Shown here: in pieces, positions 8,323 through 17,257 of the stretch
How positions within the stretch are numbered: position 1 is the first letter of the stretch
Layout of the letters: each line of letters starts with the position of its first letter
Assembly (NCBI GenBank): GCA_019425655.1
Contig: NQWY01033934.1
Span: 124,001 to 188,000, forward strand
Source of the DNA: Rhizophagus prolifer
Taxonomy: Eukaryota; Glomeromycota; Glomeromycetes; Glomerales; Glomeraceae
Length of the DNA stretch: 64,000 bases
Direction of reading: 5' to 3'
Translations under genes and position numbers: made by a program
The notes under the pieces: generated by a model
Told to the model about the DNA's origin: nothing
What the model saw: the letters and a program-made list of their open reading frames with translations, nothing else
Database searches by the model: none

Positions 8323-9789
8323 ATGGCGAAGGAAATTTATATTGCAGGTGAATGGCGATTAGGTCGTGGTGCAGTCATTCAAAGCCTGTTTCCGGCAGAT
8401 CAGTCGGTAAACGCTGAGCTTTCAACAGCAACGCTTGAAGATGTAAATGAAGCAATTGAAAAAGCAGATCAGGCGTGGCGTGAACCGAGCTGGAGAAACA
8501 GCTTGCCGCATGAGCGTGCACGTATTCTCTATAAAGTTGCAGACATTATTGAGGCGCGTGTAGATGAATTAGCGAAACTACAAACACGCGATAATGGTAA
8601 GCCTTTAACCGAAACTCGCGGTTTAGTCATGAGCGCTGCCGCAACTGCACGCTATGTTGCAGCTGCATGTGAAACGTTGAATGATGAGCTCACCACTCAA
8701 CGTGCTCCAGACTTTATGACCATGAGCGTGCATGAACCTGTGGGCGTTGTGGCAGCCATTACCCCTTGGAACTCTCCAATTGCGAGTGAAGTTCAAAAGC
8801 TTGCTCCAGCTTTGGCAGCAGGAAATGCCGTGGTGTTAAAACCAGCTGAAGCAACTTCACTGATTGCTTTAGAGCTCGCCAAAATTTTTGAAGAAGCAGG
8901 TTTACCAAAAGGCTTGCTCAGTGTGTTAGTTGGGCGTGGTTCTGTGATTGGTGATGCGATTGCTCAGCATCCGTTGGTTCGTAAAATTTCTTTTACAGGT
9001 GGCACAACCACAGGTCGTCATTTGGCACACATTGCCGCAGATAAACTGATTACTACTTCGCTTGAGTTAGGTGGTAAGTCACCAACCATCGTTTTGCCGG
9101 ATGCAGATGTCGAATTGGCTGCTAAAGGTGTCGCGTACGGAATTTTTAGCTCGGCAGGCCAAGCGTGTATCGCAGGTTCTCGCTTGTTTATTCATAGCAG
9201 TCTTTACGATCAGTTTTTAACGCGTTTGGTTGAAATAACCAAAGGCTTACGTGTGGGCCACCCGGAACAAGCTGGTGTGCATTTAGGGCCACTGGTTAAT
9301 GACAAGCATTTGCAGTCAGTTGATCGCTATGTGCAACTTGCCAAAAGCGAAGGTGGTCAAGTTCTGATTGGTGGTGAGGCACTTACCACTGGTGACTATG
9401 CCAAAGGAAGCTATTACTTACCAACCATTATCACGGGCTTAAATAACAGTGCTCAAACCTGTCAGGAAGAAATTTTTGGCCCTGTTTTAGTCGTTATGAA
9501 ATATGACAACGAGCAAGATTTAATTGCTCAAGCCAATGACAGTTGTTTTGGTCTTGCCGCAGGCATCTGGACTGAAAGCTATCGTAAAGCTTGGCGCATC
9601 GCACGTGCGTTAGAGGTTGGAACGGTATGGATTAATACCTATAAAAAGTTCTCGATTAGTGCGCCGTTTGGTGGCTTTAAAGACAGTGGGATTGGGCGCG
9701 AAAAAGGCCGTTTGGGCATTTTATCGTACATGCAACAAAAGAGTATTTATATGGGGCTGAATGAACAGCCTAACCCTTGGTGCGATTAA
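8323..9789 (+). CDS. NAD(P)-dependent aldehyde dehydrogenase
   Basis: Aldehyde dehydrogenase superfamily enzyme of 488 residues. Catalytic residues are visible: N150 in TPWNSP, E248 in LELGGKSP and C282 in GQACIAGSR; the NAD-binding FTGGTTTG is at about 224. It oxidises an aldehyde to the acid. Given the ThDP decarboxylase encoded next, a likely substrate is the aldehyde made by decarboxylating a 2-oxo acid from ring cleavage (inference). The ATG at 8323 has AAGAAGGA 8 bases upstream and is preferred to the in-frame TTG at 8317. Confidence 0.88.
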   Translation: MAKEIYIAGEWRLGRGAVIQSLFPADQSVNAELSTATLEDVNEAIEKADQAWREPSWRNSLPHERARILYKVADIIEARVDELAKLQTRDNGKPLTETRGLVMSAAATARYVAAACETLNDELTTQRAPDFMTMSVHEPVGVVAAITPWNSPIASEVQKLAPALAAGNAVVLKPAEATSLIALELAKIFEEAGLPKGLLSVLVGRGSVIGDAIAQHPLVRKISFTGGTTTGRHLAHIAADKLITTSLELGGKSPTIVLPDADVELAAKGVAYGIFSSAGQACIAGSRLFIHSSLYDQFLTRLVEITKGLRVGHPEQAGVHLGPLVNDKHLQSVDRYVQLAKSEGGQVLIGGEALTTGDYAKGSYYLPTIITGLNNSAQTCQEEIFGPVLVVMKYDNEQDLIAQANDSCFGLAAGIWTESYRKAWRIARALEVGTVWINTYKKFSISAPFGGFKDSGIGREKGRLGILSYMQQKSIYMGLNEQPNPWCD

Positions 9790-9829
9790 TAAATTCAAGG
9801 ACTGAAAAAACAAATTTTGAGGAACAGAC

Positions 9830-11470
9830 ATGACTGAACGTGTAAATGTAGGCGAAGCAATCGCAAGAGTTTTAGAAGCGCACCAAGTTGATAGTATTTA
9901 TGGTGTTATTTCCATCCACAATTTACCTATTGCCGATGCAGTAGGACGCCGTGAAAAAATGCGTTTTGTTGCAGCCCGTGGTGAAGCGGGTGCGGTCACC
10001 ATGGCAGATGCACACTCACGCTTTAAAGGCCTAGGTGTAGCGTTGACCAGTACAGGCGCTGGTGCAGGTAATGCGGTAGGTTCATTGATAGAAGCAATGA
10101 ATGCAGGTAGCCCTGTATTGCATTTAACAGGTCAAGTTGAGCGTGAATATCTTGACCGTGATGCAAGTTTCATCCATGAAACTAAAGACCAACTTACATT
10201 CTTGCGTGCATCAAGCAAAGCGGCGTTCCGTATTACCAGCCCAGACAATGCTGTTGGCGTGATTCGTGAAGCCATTCGTGTAGCAACTACAGTTCCAATG
10301 GGACCGGTAAGTGTTGAGCTACCTATTGATGTACAGGCAGCCGAAATTGATTTGCCACTTAATCTTGGGCCAGTGAAAGCACTTGAGTTGCCACAGGCAG
10401 AGCAAGCTGAAATTGATCTTCTTGTCAGTGAAATCAAAAAAGCAAAACGCCCGATTTTCTGGATTGGCGGTGGAACTTTAAATAGCGTTGCCGAAGTTAA
10501 AGCCATTGCAGATTTAGGTATTCCTGTTGTGTCGTCTACGCACGGCCGCGGTGTTTTGGCAGATGATCATCCACGTAGCTTAGGTGCTTTCCATAATTCG
10601 GCGGGTGTTGAGCAGTTATTAAAAGATGCTGACTTAATGGTTGTGGTGGGTTCTCGTTTACGTAGTAATGAAACTAAAACCTATTCGGTTGAGTTCCCTG
10701 AAAATATTATTCAGGTAGATGCCAACCCAGTGGCTCAGCAACGTAATTACAAAATCCGCAACTTCATTTGTGGCGATGCCAAAGATGTCTTAACACGTGT
10801 GTTAGAACAGCTTCAAGAAACTTCAAAAGTTGATGCCGATTACGATGCTGCTGTAGTGGCAGCGAAACAGGCGGCAATTGATGCACTGCGCAAACAAATC
10901 GATCAGTATGCATTAATTTGTGATCACTTACGTGCAGCTTTACCTCAAGATGGCATTTTTGTACGTGACATCACCATGTCTGGTAGCACATGGGGTAGTC
11001 GTTTATTCCCTGTACAAGCACCAAACCAAAACATCCACTCACTTGCGGGTGCAATTGGGTTAGGCCTTGCAACAGCAATCGGTGCTTCAGTTGCTAACCC
11101 TGACAAAAAAGTAATTGGTTTAGTCGGCGATGGCGGCTTAATGCTTGGCATTGGTGAAATTGCAACTATGGTGCAAGAAAACACCAATATGGTCTTAATG
11201 ATTATGAATGATGGTGGTTATGGCGTAATGCGTGGCATTCAAAATAATTACTTCGGTGGCCGCCAGTATTTCAATGAACTGCATACGCCTGACTACAAAC
11301 TCCTTGGCGAATCAATGGGTGTGAAAAGCTGGAAAGTCGGTAGTGCAGATGAGTTTAAAACGGTTATTCAAGAGGCTGTCGCTTTTGAAGGGCCAACCGT
11401 GATTGAGCTCGATATGAACTCGATTGGACCATTAAACTTCGCGGGTCCACCGCAAAAGAAACTGTATTAA
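9830..11470 (+). CDS. ThDP-dependent decarboxylase/lyase (acetolactate synthase-like)
   Basis: Thiamine diphosphate enzyme of 546 residues with the three usual domains. The cofactor-activating glutamate is E52 in RGEAGA; the C-terminal diphosphate/metal site is GDGG followed by NDGGYG. It resembles benzoylformate decarboxylase and acetolactate-synthase-like proteins of catabolic operons, which decarboxylate 2-oxo acids or join the product to an acceptor. It is followed by a terminator at 11478-11525, so it is the last gene before the porin. Which oxo acid it uses cannot be read from sequence. Confidence 0.85.
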   Translation: MTERVNVGEAIARVLEAHQVDSIYGVISIHNLPIADAVGRREKMRFVAARGEAGAVTMADAHSRFKGLGVALTSTGAGAGNAVGSLIEAMNAGSPVLHLTGQVEREYLDRDASFIHETKDQLTFLRASSKAAFRITSPDNAVGVIREAIRVATTVPMGPVSVELPIDVQAAEIDLPLNLGPVKALELPQAEQAEIDLLVSEIKKAKRPIFWIGGGTLNSVAEVKAIADLGIPVVSSTHGRGVLADDHPRSLGAFHNSAGVEQLLKDADLMVVVGSRLRSNETKTYSVEFPENIIQVDANPVAQQRNYKIRNFICGDAKDVLTRVLEQLQETSKVDADYDAAVVAAKQAAIDALRKQIDQYALICDHLRAALPQDGIFVRDITMSGSTWGSRLFPVQAPNQNIHSLAGAIGLGLATAIGASVANPDKKVIGLVGDGGLMLGIGEIATMVQENTNMVLMIMNDGGYGVMRGIQNNYFGGRQYFNELHTPDYKLLGESMGVKSWKVGSADEFKTVIQEAVAFEGPTVIELDMNSIGPLNFAGPPQKKLY

Positions 11471-11477
11471 CCAGTTT

Positions 11478-11525
11478 GGATGGTTTAGTACATATGCGAT
11501 GGGAGCTGCTAAGCCATCCTTTTTT
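11478..11525 (+). terminator. Terminator after the decarboxylase gene
   Basis: Ten-pair stem GGATGGTTTA / TAAGCCATCC (one G-T pair) closing a 22-base loop, followed by a run of six T. It separates the enzyme genes from the porin gene and may let only part of the transcripts continue. Confidence 0.75.
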
Positions 11526-11585
11526 TAGATAAATTTTTTTGTCTAAAAAACAATAAAAACTAAGTTTTATAGGTAAAACAAATAA

Positions 11586-11608
11586 AGTTCCAGCAGGACG
11601 CTGGAACT
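11586..11608 (+). promoter_or_regulatory. Perfect 9-bp hairpin in the porin leader
   Basis: AGTTCCAGC, loop AGGAC, GCTGGAACT: a perfect stem that ends 17 bases before the porin ATG and just before its AAAGGA ribosome site. There is no T-run after it, so it is not a terminator. It could protect the mRNA 5' end, bind a protein or control translation; it could also be a protein-binding palindrome in DNA. Confidence 0.6.
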
Positions 11609-11625
11609 CAATAAAGGATGTAGAG

Positions 11626-12822
11626 ATGAAAAAGACTTCATTGATCATGGCATTCATTGCACCGTTTACGCTGGGGGTAAGCGTCAATGCTTTTGCAAAA
11701 GATTCATTACTTGAGTGGAAAAGTGATGATGGAACTGAGTCATTAAAGTTGGGTGGGGTGGTTCGGTTAAATCAACGTTATGAAGATTGGGAAGGACCAA
11801 ACCGTGGTTTTGGTAAGCTCTATTTCGACGTGTTCAGGGTTGATCTGAAAGGTAAGTTTGATGATGCTTACATCAACGCCAGCTATCTGTTTCAAGATCA
11901 ACAGAAAACTGCTATTGAAAAAGCCTATGTGGGTTATAACTTAAATGCCAATAACAGCATTGAAGCAGGTTTGGTTTATAAACCTTTTACGATTTATCCC
12001 TATCCGCAAAATGGTTGGACTTACCACATTCCATTCTTTTTAGGTTATGGCAATAATATTGCACCAGGACTTAACTGGAATTATCACGACAAAGACTGGG
12101 ATGTAAAACTCGGTTATTACCCACAAATGTTAGAGACCAACTTACGTTATTCACCTGATAGTGCAACTTATGATGACTTGGCAGGAAATGCATTTCCATC
12201 TCAAAAAGCCTATCAAAATGAAAAACGCAATCAGGTGAATACCCGTATTGTACGTAAGTTAGAGACCGATTTTGGTAAGCAAGAGTTTGGTGTTTCTGGT
12301 GCAATTGCACAGCTACATAACAAAGTGACTGATAAAGACGGCAAATATTATGCAGTCGGTTTGCATACTGAAAATAATTACAATCGCTTTAATTTACAAA
12401 GCTCGGTCATTCATTATCAATACGATGCTAAAAATCCCGATGGTGTAAATAGTGATATGACTTTAATGGGGGCGAATGGACTTACACCTGCTTATTTCAT
12501 TGCTTCGGAAGGGACCATAGCCAGTTTAAACCTTGCCTATACGTTGCCTGTCACCAATATGGGTAAGCTAAAATCCATTAAGTTTTATAATGACTATAGT
12601 TATCTCGATAAAAAACGCGATGATTGGTCCGACTCGCAAATGAACACCACAGGTATGATGTTTATTGCTTCACCATTTATGGTTTGGGCAGATTATACGT
12701 GGGGTAAAAACTCCAACATTATTGGTGGTTCTACAAACTCAACGGGTTATACCTCTGCAAGCTCGCCAAACAGCGATAAATGGTTATATCGTATTAACTT
12801 TAATATCGGCTTTACTTTCTAA
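11626..12822 (+). CDS. Outer-membrane porin for the pathway substrate
   Basis: Predicted outer-membrane beta-barrel of 398 residues. Signal peptide at 1-24 (KKTSLIMAF hydrophobic core, cleavage after NAFA), alternating amphipathic strands rich in Tyr/Trp/Asn, and a C-terminal Phe (NIGFTF) as needed for barrel assembly. It is likely a substrate-selective channel for the compound degraded by the upstream operon; Acinetobacter often pairs catabolic genes with such porins. Its own leader carries a terminator and a hairpin upstream, so expression can be set apart from the enzymes. The family (DcaP-like or short-chain-organic-acid porin) was not resolved. Confidence 0.8.
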   Translation: MKKTSLIMAFIAPFTLGVSVNAFAKDSLLEWKSDDGTESLKLGGVVRLNQRYEDWEGPNRGFGKLYFDVFRVDLKGKFDDAYINASYLFQDQQKTAIEKAYVGYNLNANNSIEAGLVYKPFTIYPYPQNGWTYHIPFFLGYGNNIAPGLNWNYHDKDWDVKLGYYPQMLETNLRYSPDSATYDDLAGNAFPSQKAYQNEKRNQVNTRIVRKLETDFGKQEFGVSGAIAQLHNKVTDKDGKYYAVGLHTENNYNRFNLQSSVIHYQYDAKNPDGVNSDMTLMGANGLTPAYFIASEGTIASLNLAYTLPVTNMGKLKSIKFYNDYSYLDKKRDDWSDSQMNTTGMMFIASPFMVWADYTWGKNSNIIGGSTNSTGYTSASSPNSDKWLYRINFNIGFTF

Positions 12823-12835
12823 AGTGAATAACAAT

Positions 12836-12866
12836 AAAAAACCACGCAATCGGCGTGGTTTTTTTC
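12836..12866. terminator. Bidirectional terminator between porin and MHS gene
   Basis: AAAAACCACGC, loop AATCG, GCGTGGTTTTTTT. It ends the porin transcript and can serve the convergent transporter gene that stops at 12881. Confidence 0.85.
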
Positions 12867-12880
12867 ATAGGTTAAAGCTT

Positions 12881-14179
12881 TTAATATTTGTTTTTTTCAA
12901 ACTTATTCCAAAATACAAAAGCAGTTACAAAGGCTAAAATAGTCAGCGCGAAAATATAATACATCGCACCAATATCACTATATTGACTGAGCCAATGTAC
13001 TAAAGGCAGTGTCATACCACCAACAATCGCATAAGACAAATTATAAGAAAATGAAATGCCCGAGAAACGCACAGGTGCGGGGAACATTTTGACCATACTG
13101 CTCGACACCATGCCGACAGTACCAGAGCATAGACCCAACAGCATATATAAACCAAAAATGGTTGAATGGGCAGCATGTCCTAAACTGTTATAAAAAACTG
13201 CTGCTGTGAGTGCAACGGCAAGCGCACCGACCATCATGACTTTGCCACAGCCAAAACGGTCAGCAAAATAGCCAGCCAAGATACACCCGACCATTTGCAT
13301 AACAATTGCTGCACTTTGCATTTCAAAAGTCTGTGCGCGCTCAAAGCCAAATGAACCAATCAATAAATTGGGCATGGCTAAAATAACCACGACTACACAG
13401 CCAGTTAAAAACCACGTAAATAACATGCCAATCGCAACGGCTGTTTTATGCGTTTTTAACACTTGTTTTACAGGCATTTCTTTTGAAATTTCTTTACGTG
13501 CCTGCATGGCTTTAAACACAGGCGTTTCTTTTAAATAAGTCCGTAAATAAAGTGCAACTAGACCAAAAATACCACCTGCAATGAAAGGAATACGCCATGC
13601 CCAGTCGTGAATTTGTCCTTCACTAAAATTCAGTGAAATCCATAGAGACATCAGTGCGCCTAGTAAAATTCCTAAAGACAGACCAGCGGTGAGTAAACCA
13701 TTTGCCAGTCCAATTTTTCTTTCGGGAACATGTTCAGACACAAAGGTCCATGCGGCTGGAATTTCACCCCCAATCGCAATCCCTTGTACCACTCGCATAA
13801 GTAGTAAAAGTAGGGGGGCTAAATACCCAATATTTTCAAAGGTGGGCAATATCCCGATAAACAGGGTCGGCAGCGCCATCAGCAAAATAGAAAGTGAAAA
13901 TAGTTTTTTACGCCCAACCAAGTCACCAAAGTGGGCCATAACCACCCCACCTAAAGGCCTAAAAAAGTAACCTGCTGCGAAAATTCCGTAAGTGTTAAGC
14001 ATGGCCCAAAATGGGCTAAGGGTGCTTGGGAAAAACAGGTCGGAAATGATTTTGGCGTAAAACACATAAATCACAAAATCATAAAACTCTAAAGCGCCAC
14101 CTAATGAAGAAAGGGCCAGCGTTCGTTTATCTTCTTTATTAAGATAGTTCGCATCCTGCAAAGTTAAGTCCTGATCCAT
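12881..14179 (-). CDS. MFS transporter, metabolite:H+ symporter (MHS) family
   Basis: Inner-membrane carrier of 432 residues, twelve hydrophobic segments, with MHS hallmarks: ALEFYDFVIYVF in helix 1, HFGDLVGRKK in the loop 2-3, and RVVQGIAIGGEIPAAWTFVSEH in helix 4-5. The family imports mono- and dicarboxylates, shikimate, proline-betaine or alpha-ketoglutarate. It is convergent with the porin and ends behind their shared terminator, so it need not belong to the aromatic operon. Substrate is unknown. Confidence 0.87.
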   Translation of the reverse strand: MDQDLTLQDANYLNKEDKRTLALSSLGGALEFYDFVIYVFYAKIISDLFFPSTLSPFWAMLNTYGIFAAGYFFRPLGGVVMAHFGDLVGRKKLFSLSILLMALPTLFIGILPTFENIGYLAPLLLLLMRVVQGIAIGGEIPAAWTFVSEHVPERKIGLANGLLTAGLSLGILLGALMSLWISLNFSEGQIHDWAWRIPFIAGGIFGLVALYLRTYLKETPVFKAMQARKEISKEMPVKQVLKTHKTAVAIGMLFTWFLTGCVVVVILAMPNLLIGSFGFERAQTFEMQSAAIVMQMVGCILAGYFADRFGCGKVMMVGALAVALTAAVFYNSLGHAAHSTIFGLYMLLGLCSGTVGMVSSSMVKMFPAPVRFSGISFSYNLSYAIVGGMTLPLVHWLSQYSDIGAMYYIFALTILAFVTAFVFWNKFEKNKY

Positions 14180-14412
14180 TTTTTACTTAATTGTTGTAAT
14201 TGAAGTTTGGATATTAATGGAAAAGTGAAGTAAAAGTAAATGGAGGAAATTTGTTCTATTGTTCAAATACGAACTAGGCTAAGTAATATAAAAGCTTTAA
14301 AACAAAAAACGCATTAGATGAAACAAAAACAGATGTAGGAATGACTTTTCTTTTGAGTCGTTCAGCGACACAATAAAACTTGTCATAGCCAGTTTAATGA
14401 GAGATTCAAAGG

Positions 14413-14895
14413 ATGAGTGTAGTTTTACCAGTCGCAAAGCGTGGTGAAGATATTTTGAAACTGATTGCTGCTCCAGTCTCGGCAAATGAGTTAAACAGTG
14501 ATTGGCTTTATCAGTTGGCAGCCGCTATGCAAGCAACCATGCTTGAGCGTAATGGAGTAGGGATTGCCGCACCACAAGTTTATATCTCTAAACGCGTCAT
14601 TATTGTGGCATCTCGACCAAATCCACGTTATCCCGATGCACCTGAAATGGATGCTGTGGTGATGGTAAATCCTGAAATTTTAGAATTTTCGGGTGAAACG
14701 CTTTTGGGTGAAGAAGGTTGTTTAAGTGTGCCTGATGAGCGTGGACAGGTCGAACGTGCAGAAATGGTTAAGGTTAAATATCTAACACTCAAAGGGGAGA
14801 CGGTTGAAACAATTTTTCATGGTTTTCCAGCTCGCATTGTTCAACATGAAGTGGATCATTTAAATGGAATCTTATTTGTAGAAAGAATAAGCTAA
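14413..14895 (+). CDS. def: Peptide deformylase
   Basis: Removes the formyl group from nascent protein N-termini. The 160-residue protein has all three deformylase motifs: GVGIAAPQ (48-55), EGCLSVP with metal ligand C103, and HEVDH with ligands H145 and H149 and catalytic E146. It stands alone, not next to fmt, and its N-terminal half is slightly divergent (extra acidic stretch before motif 2), so it may be the second, non-essential deformylase of the genus; I cannot tell from this window. AAAGG lies before the ATG at the usual distance. Confidence 0.92.
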   Translation: MSVVLPVAKRGEDILKLIAAPVSANELNSDWLYQLAAAMQATMLERNGVGIAAPQVYISKRVIIVASRPNPRYPDAPEMDAVVMVNPEILEFSGETLLGEEGCLSVPDERGQVERAEMVKVKYLTLKGETVETIFHGFPARIVQHEVDHLNGILFVERIS

Positions 14896-15011
14896 TCTTC
14901 AGTTTAAAGTTTTGAAAAATCTATAATGAGCTTGAAATGAATAAGACATAGCAATTACAATACTTGTAGCGTGATATTTAAATCATTACAAAAGATATAA
15001 TTTTAATATTA

Positions 15012-15028
15012 TCAGCAGGTTGTGCTGA
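15012..15028 (+). promoter_or_regulatory. Small palindrome upstream of glsA
   Basis: TCAGCA, five-base spacer, TGCTGA, ending 45 bases before the glutaminase start. Could be an operator or a leader hairpin; weak evidence. Confidence 0.3.
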
Positions 15029-15073
15029 AATTTTGCGCGATGTTGTGAATCTCCTCATTTAAGGTTACTGACC

Positions 15074-16396
15074 ATGAAAACCCCTCTCCCAGAATATTTG
15101 GCAAATGTTATAGAAGCCTGTGACATCGACAACAGTGGTCATCTCGCCGATTATATTCCTGAGTTGGCAAATGCAAACCCAGATCGATTAGCTTTAGCAA
15201 TGTCTACGGTAGATGGCGAAATTTATTCGGTTGGTGATGATGATGTCGAGTTCACCATACAGTCGATTTCTAAACCTTTTGTATATGCTTATGTTTTACA
15301 ACAGCTTGGCATTGATGCAGTACTAGCGAAAGTAGGGGTAGAGCCTTCGGGGGAAGCCTTCAATGAAATTTCATTGGGTAAAGACGGACGCCCGAAAAAC
15401 CCGATGATTAACTCTGGCGCAATTACTGTACATTCCTTGATTCAGGTCAAGCATGGTTTACATAGCGCAGAAATTCTACGCCGTTTTATGAGCGAGCTTG
15501 CAGGCCGTGAATTAAGTTTTGATGAGTCTGTTTATGATTCGGAAGTTAAAACTGCCTACCGTAATCTCTCGATCGGTTATATGTTGCGAACTGTTGGGAT
15601 TTTGGAAACTGACCCTGTAGATATCGTGAATGGCTATATTCGCCAATGTGCGATCATGGTTACAGTTAAAGACTTGGTACGTATGGGCAGTGTACTTGCC
15701 AATGGTGGGGTCGACCCTAAAACTGGAAAGCGTTTGTTAAACCGATCTGTGGTTAGACAAGTACTCAGTGTCATGATGAGCTGTGGTATGTATGATGCCG
15801 CAGGTGACTGGCTGTCGACTGTAGGTATTCCTGCTAAAAGTGGCGTAGCTGGCGGTATTTTAGGTGTACTACCGGGTCAGGTCAGTATTGCTGCGTTTTC
15901 TCCTCGTTTAGATGAGCATGGTCATAGTATTCGAGGTATCGATATTTTAGAGCGATTATCCCGTGATATGGGATTACATCTCATGGAAGGCACACCTTCT
16001 GCACAGACCATTGTACAAAGTCATTACCGTACAGGTAAAGATGCTTCATTAAGTGTGTATGTGCTTCGTGGCGTATTGAAATTTACCGAAGCTGAAATGT
16101 TATTGCGTATTTTACAAGATGAGACGATTGACCAAAGCACAATTGTTATTGATTTAACTCAGATTTCACTTATCCACGATGTGGGTAAACGTATGTTCTT
16201 AGAAGGGGTAGATCGTCTCATTGATGATGGTCATACGCTTGTTCTAGTTGACCCTGAACAAAGATTAGATCATGCCAGAACAGCGAAAGATCGTGAGCTT
16301 CATGTCTACCACGATTTTGATGATTTGCTCGAAAAGCATGAGATCCGCACTAAAAAAAAGACTTATAGCGACATCGCGGCACTTCTAAACTGCTGA
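15074..16396 (+). CDS. glsA: Glutaminase A fused to a STAS domain
   Basis: Hydrolyses glutamine to glutamate and ammonia. Residues 1 to about 310 form the serine-dependent glutaminase, with the beta-lactamase-like SxxK motif S64-I-S-K67 and the conserved segments KNPMINSGAI and SGVAGGILG. The C-terminal 110 or so residues (from about 330, with TIVIDLTQISLIHDVGKRMF) form a STAS domain, the fold of anti-sigma-factor antagonists and sulfate transporter tails, suggesting nucleotide or partner control of activity. Total length 440 residues against about 310 for plain enzymes. Its 3' end overlaps the convergent AraC gene by 34 bases. Confidence 0.92.
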   Translation: MKTPLPEYLANVIEACDIDNSGHLADYIPELANANPDRLALAMSTVDGEIYSVGDDDVEFTIQSISKPFVYAYVLQQLGIDAVLAKVGVEPSGEAFNEISLGKDGRPKNPMINSGAITVHSLIQVKHGLHSAEILRRFMSELAGRELSFDESVYDSEVKTAYRNLSIGYMLRTVGILETDPVDIVNGYIRQCAIMVTVKDLVRMGSVLANGGVDPKTGKRLLNRSVVRQVLSVMMSCGMYDAAGDWLSTVGIPAKSGVAGGILGVLPGQVSIAAFSPRLDEHGHSIRGIDILERLSRDMGLHLMEGTPSAQTIVQSHYRTGKDASLSVYVLRGVLKFTEAEMLLRILQDETIDQSTIVIDLTQISLIHDVGKRMFLEGVDRLIDDGHTLVLVDPEQRLDHARTAKDRELHVYHDFDDLLEKHEIRTKKKTYSDIAALLNC

Positions 16397-17151
16397 GGTG
16401 TTTTTCCTAGGTGTCGCTTAAACATCGCACTGAACGCGCTGGGGTTTGTATACCCCAGTGACTCTGAAATTTGAGCAATAGATTCACCATTAGCAATTTT
16501 ACTTAAGGCAAGTGCAATATGCATTTGTTGCAACCATGCCCGATACGACAGCCCAGTTTCTTTTTGGAACATACGCATTAGGGTTCTAGAACTCGCACCA
16601 ATCTCATCAGCCCAATCAGTCAAATCTTTTGAATGGTCAGGAGTGTGTAATAACTCTTGGCAAATTTTTAATAGTCGTTTGTCTTTCGGCCAAGGAATCT
16701 GAATAGGTAACAAATTGGCTCGATGAATTTCTTCAAAAATCAAAATTTGTAAAGAACGTGAAAGTTCTTGAGAGGTCGCAGTATTTGGCGTGTCTTCTCG
16801 TTCAATTTCATTTAAACGAATCAAAAGCTCATGCAACAGGTTACTTACCCGAATAATAAAACAATCTTGTCCCATTAGAGCAGCAGCATTTACTTCAACC
16901 AACGCCGTATTTAACTTTACGTGACTCAGTGAAATCACGCTGTGCTCTACATGGGCAGGAATCCATAATGCACACATGGGCGGCACAATCCAGACATGAT
17001 TAGGCGTAAACACCTGAATGTTGCCTGTGGATGCATACAGAAACTGCGCACGTGTATGTGTATGGGTAGGCGTGATTTCTCGGTAAGCATGCTCAGAAGA
17101 TAGCCCAATCACAAGTTCAGACAGATCAGACTGAATAAGAGAATCGGACAT
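16363..17151 (-). CDS. AraC-family regulator of the adjacent exporter
   Basis: Transcription regulator of 262 residues: N-terminal cupin-like ligand domain (HTHTRAQFLYASTG near residue 30) and C-terminal double helix-turn-helix of the AraC type (DWADEIGASSRTLMRMFQKETG and IAQISESLGYTNPSAFSAMFKRHLGKTPQQFR). The architecture is that of NimR-like regulators, which sit divergent to an MFS exporter and control it, as is the case here. An inverted repeat lies in the 106-base region between the two genes. Convergent overlap of 34 bases with glsA. Confidence 0.9.
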   Translation of the reverse strand: MSDSLIQSDLSELVIGLSSEHAYREITPTHTHTRAQFLYASTGNIQVFTPNHVWIVPPMCALWIPAHVEHSVISLSHVKLNTALVEVNAAALMGQDCFIIRVSNLLHELLIRLNEIEREDTPNTATSQELSRSLQILIFEEIHRANLLPIQIPWPKDKRLLKICQELLHTPDHSKDLTDWADEIGASSRTLMRMFQKETGLSYRAWLQQMHIALALSKIANGESIAQISESLGYTNPSAFSAMFKRHLGKTPQQFRSAAMSL

Positions 17152-17167
17152 AAACTATCCTAAAAAA

Positions 17168-17214
17168 TTGTCACTTATACGATGATTATTGGAAGGTAAC
17201 TTTATAAGCGACAA
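17168..17214. promoter_or_regulatory. Inverted repeat between AraC regulator and exporter
   Basis: TTGTCACTTATA (17168-17179) and TATAAGCGACAA (17203-17214) are inverted copies with a single mismatch, 23 bases apart. Lying between the divergent regulator and transporter genes, it is the obvious binding site for the AraC-type regulator. Confidence 0.65.
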
Positions 17215-17257
17215 TTTACAATAAGCATCTTACTTAAAATATTGGAGTTTTTCAGGT

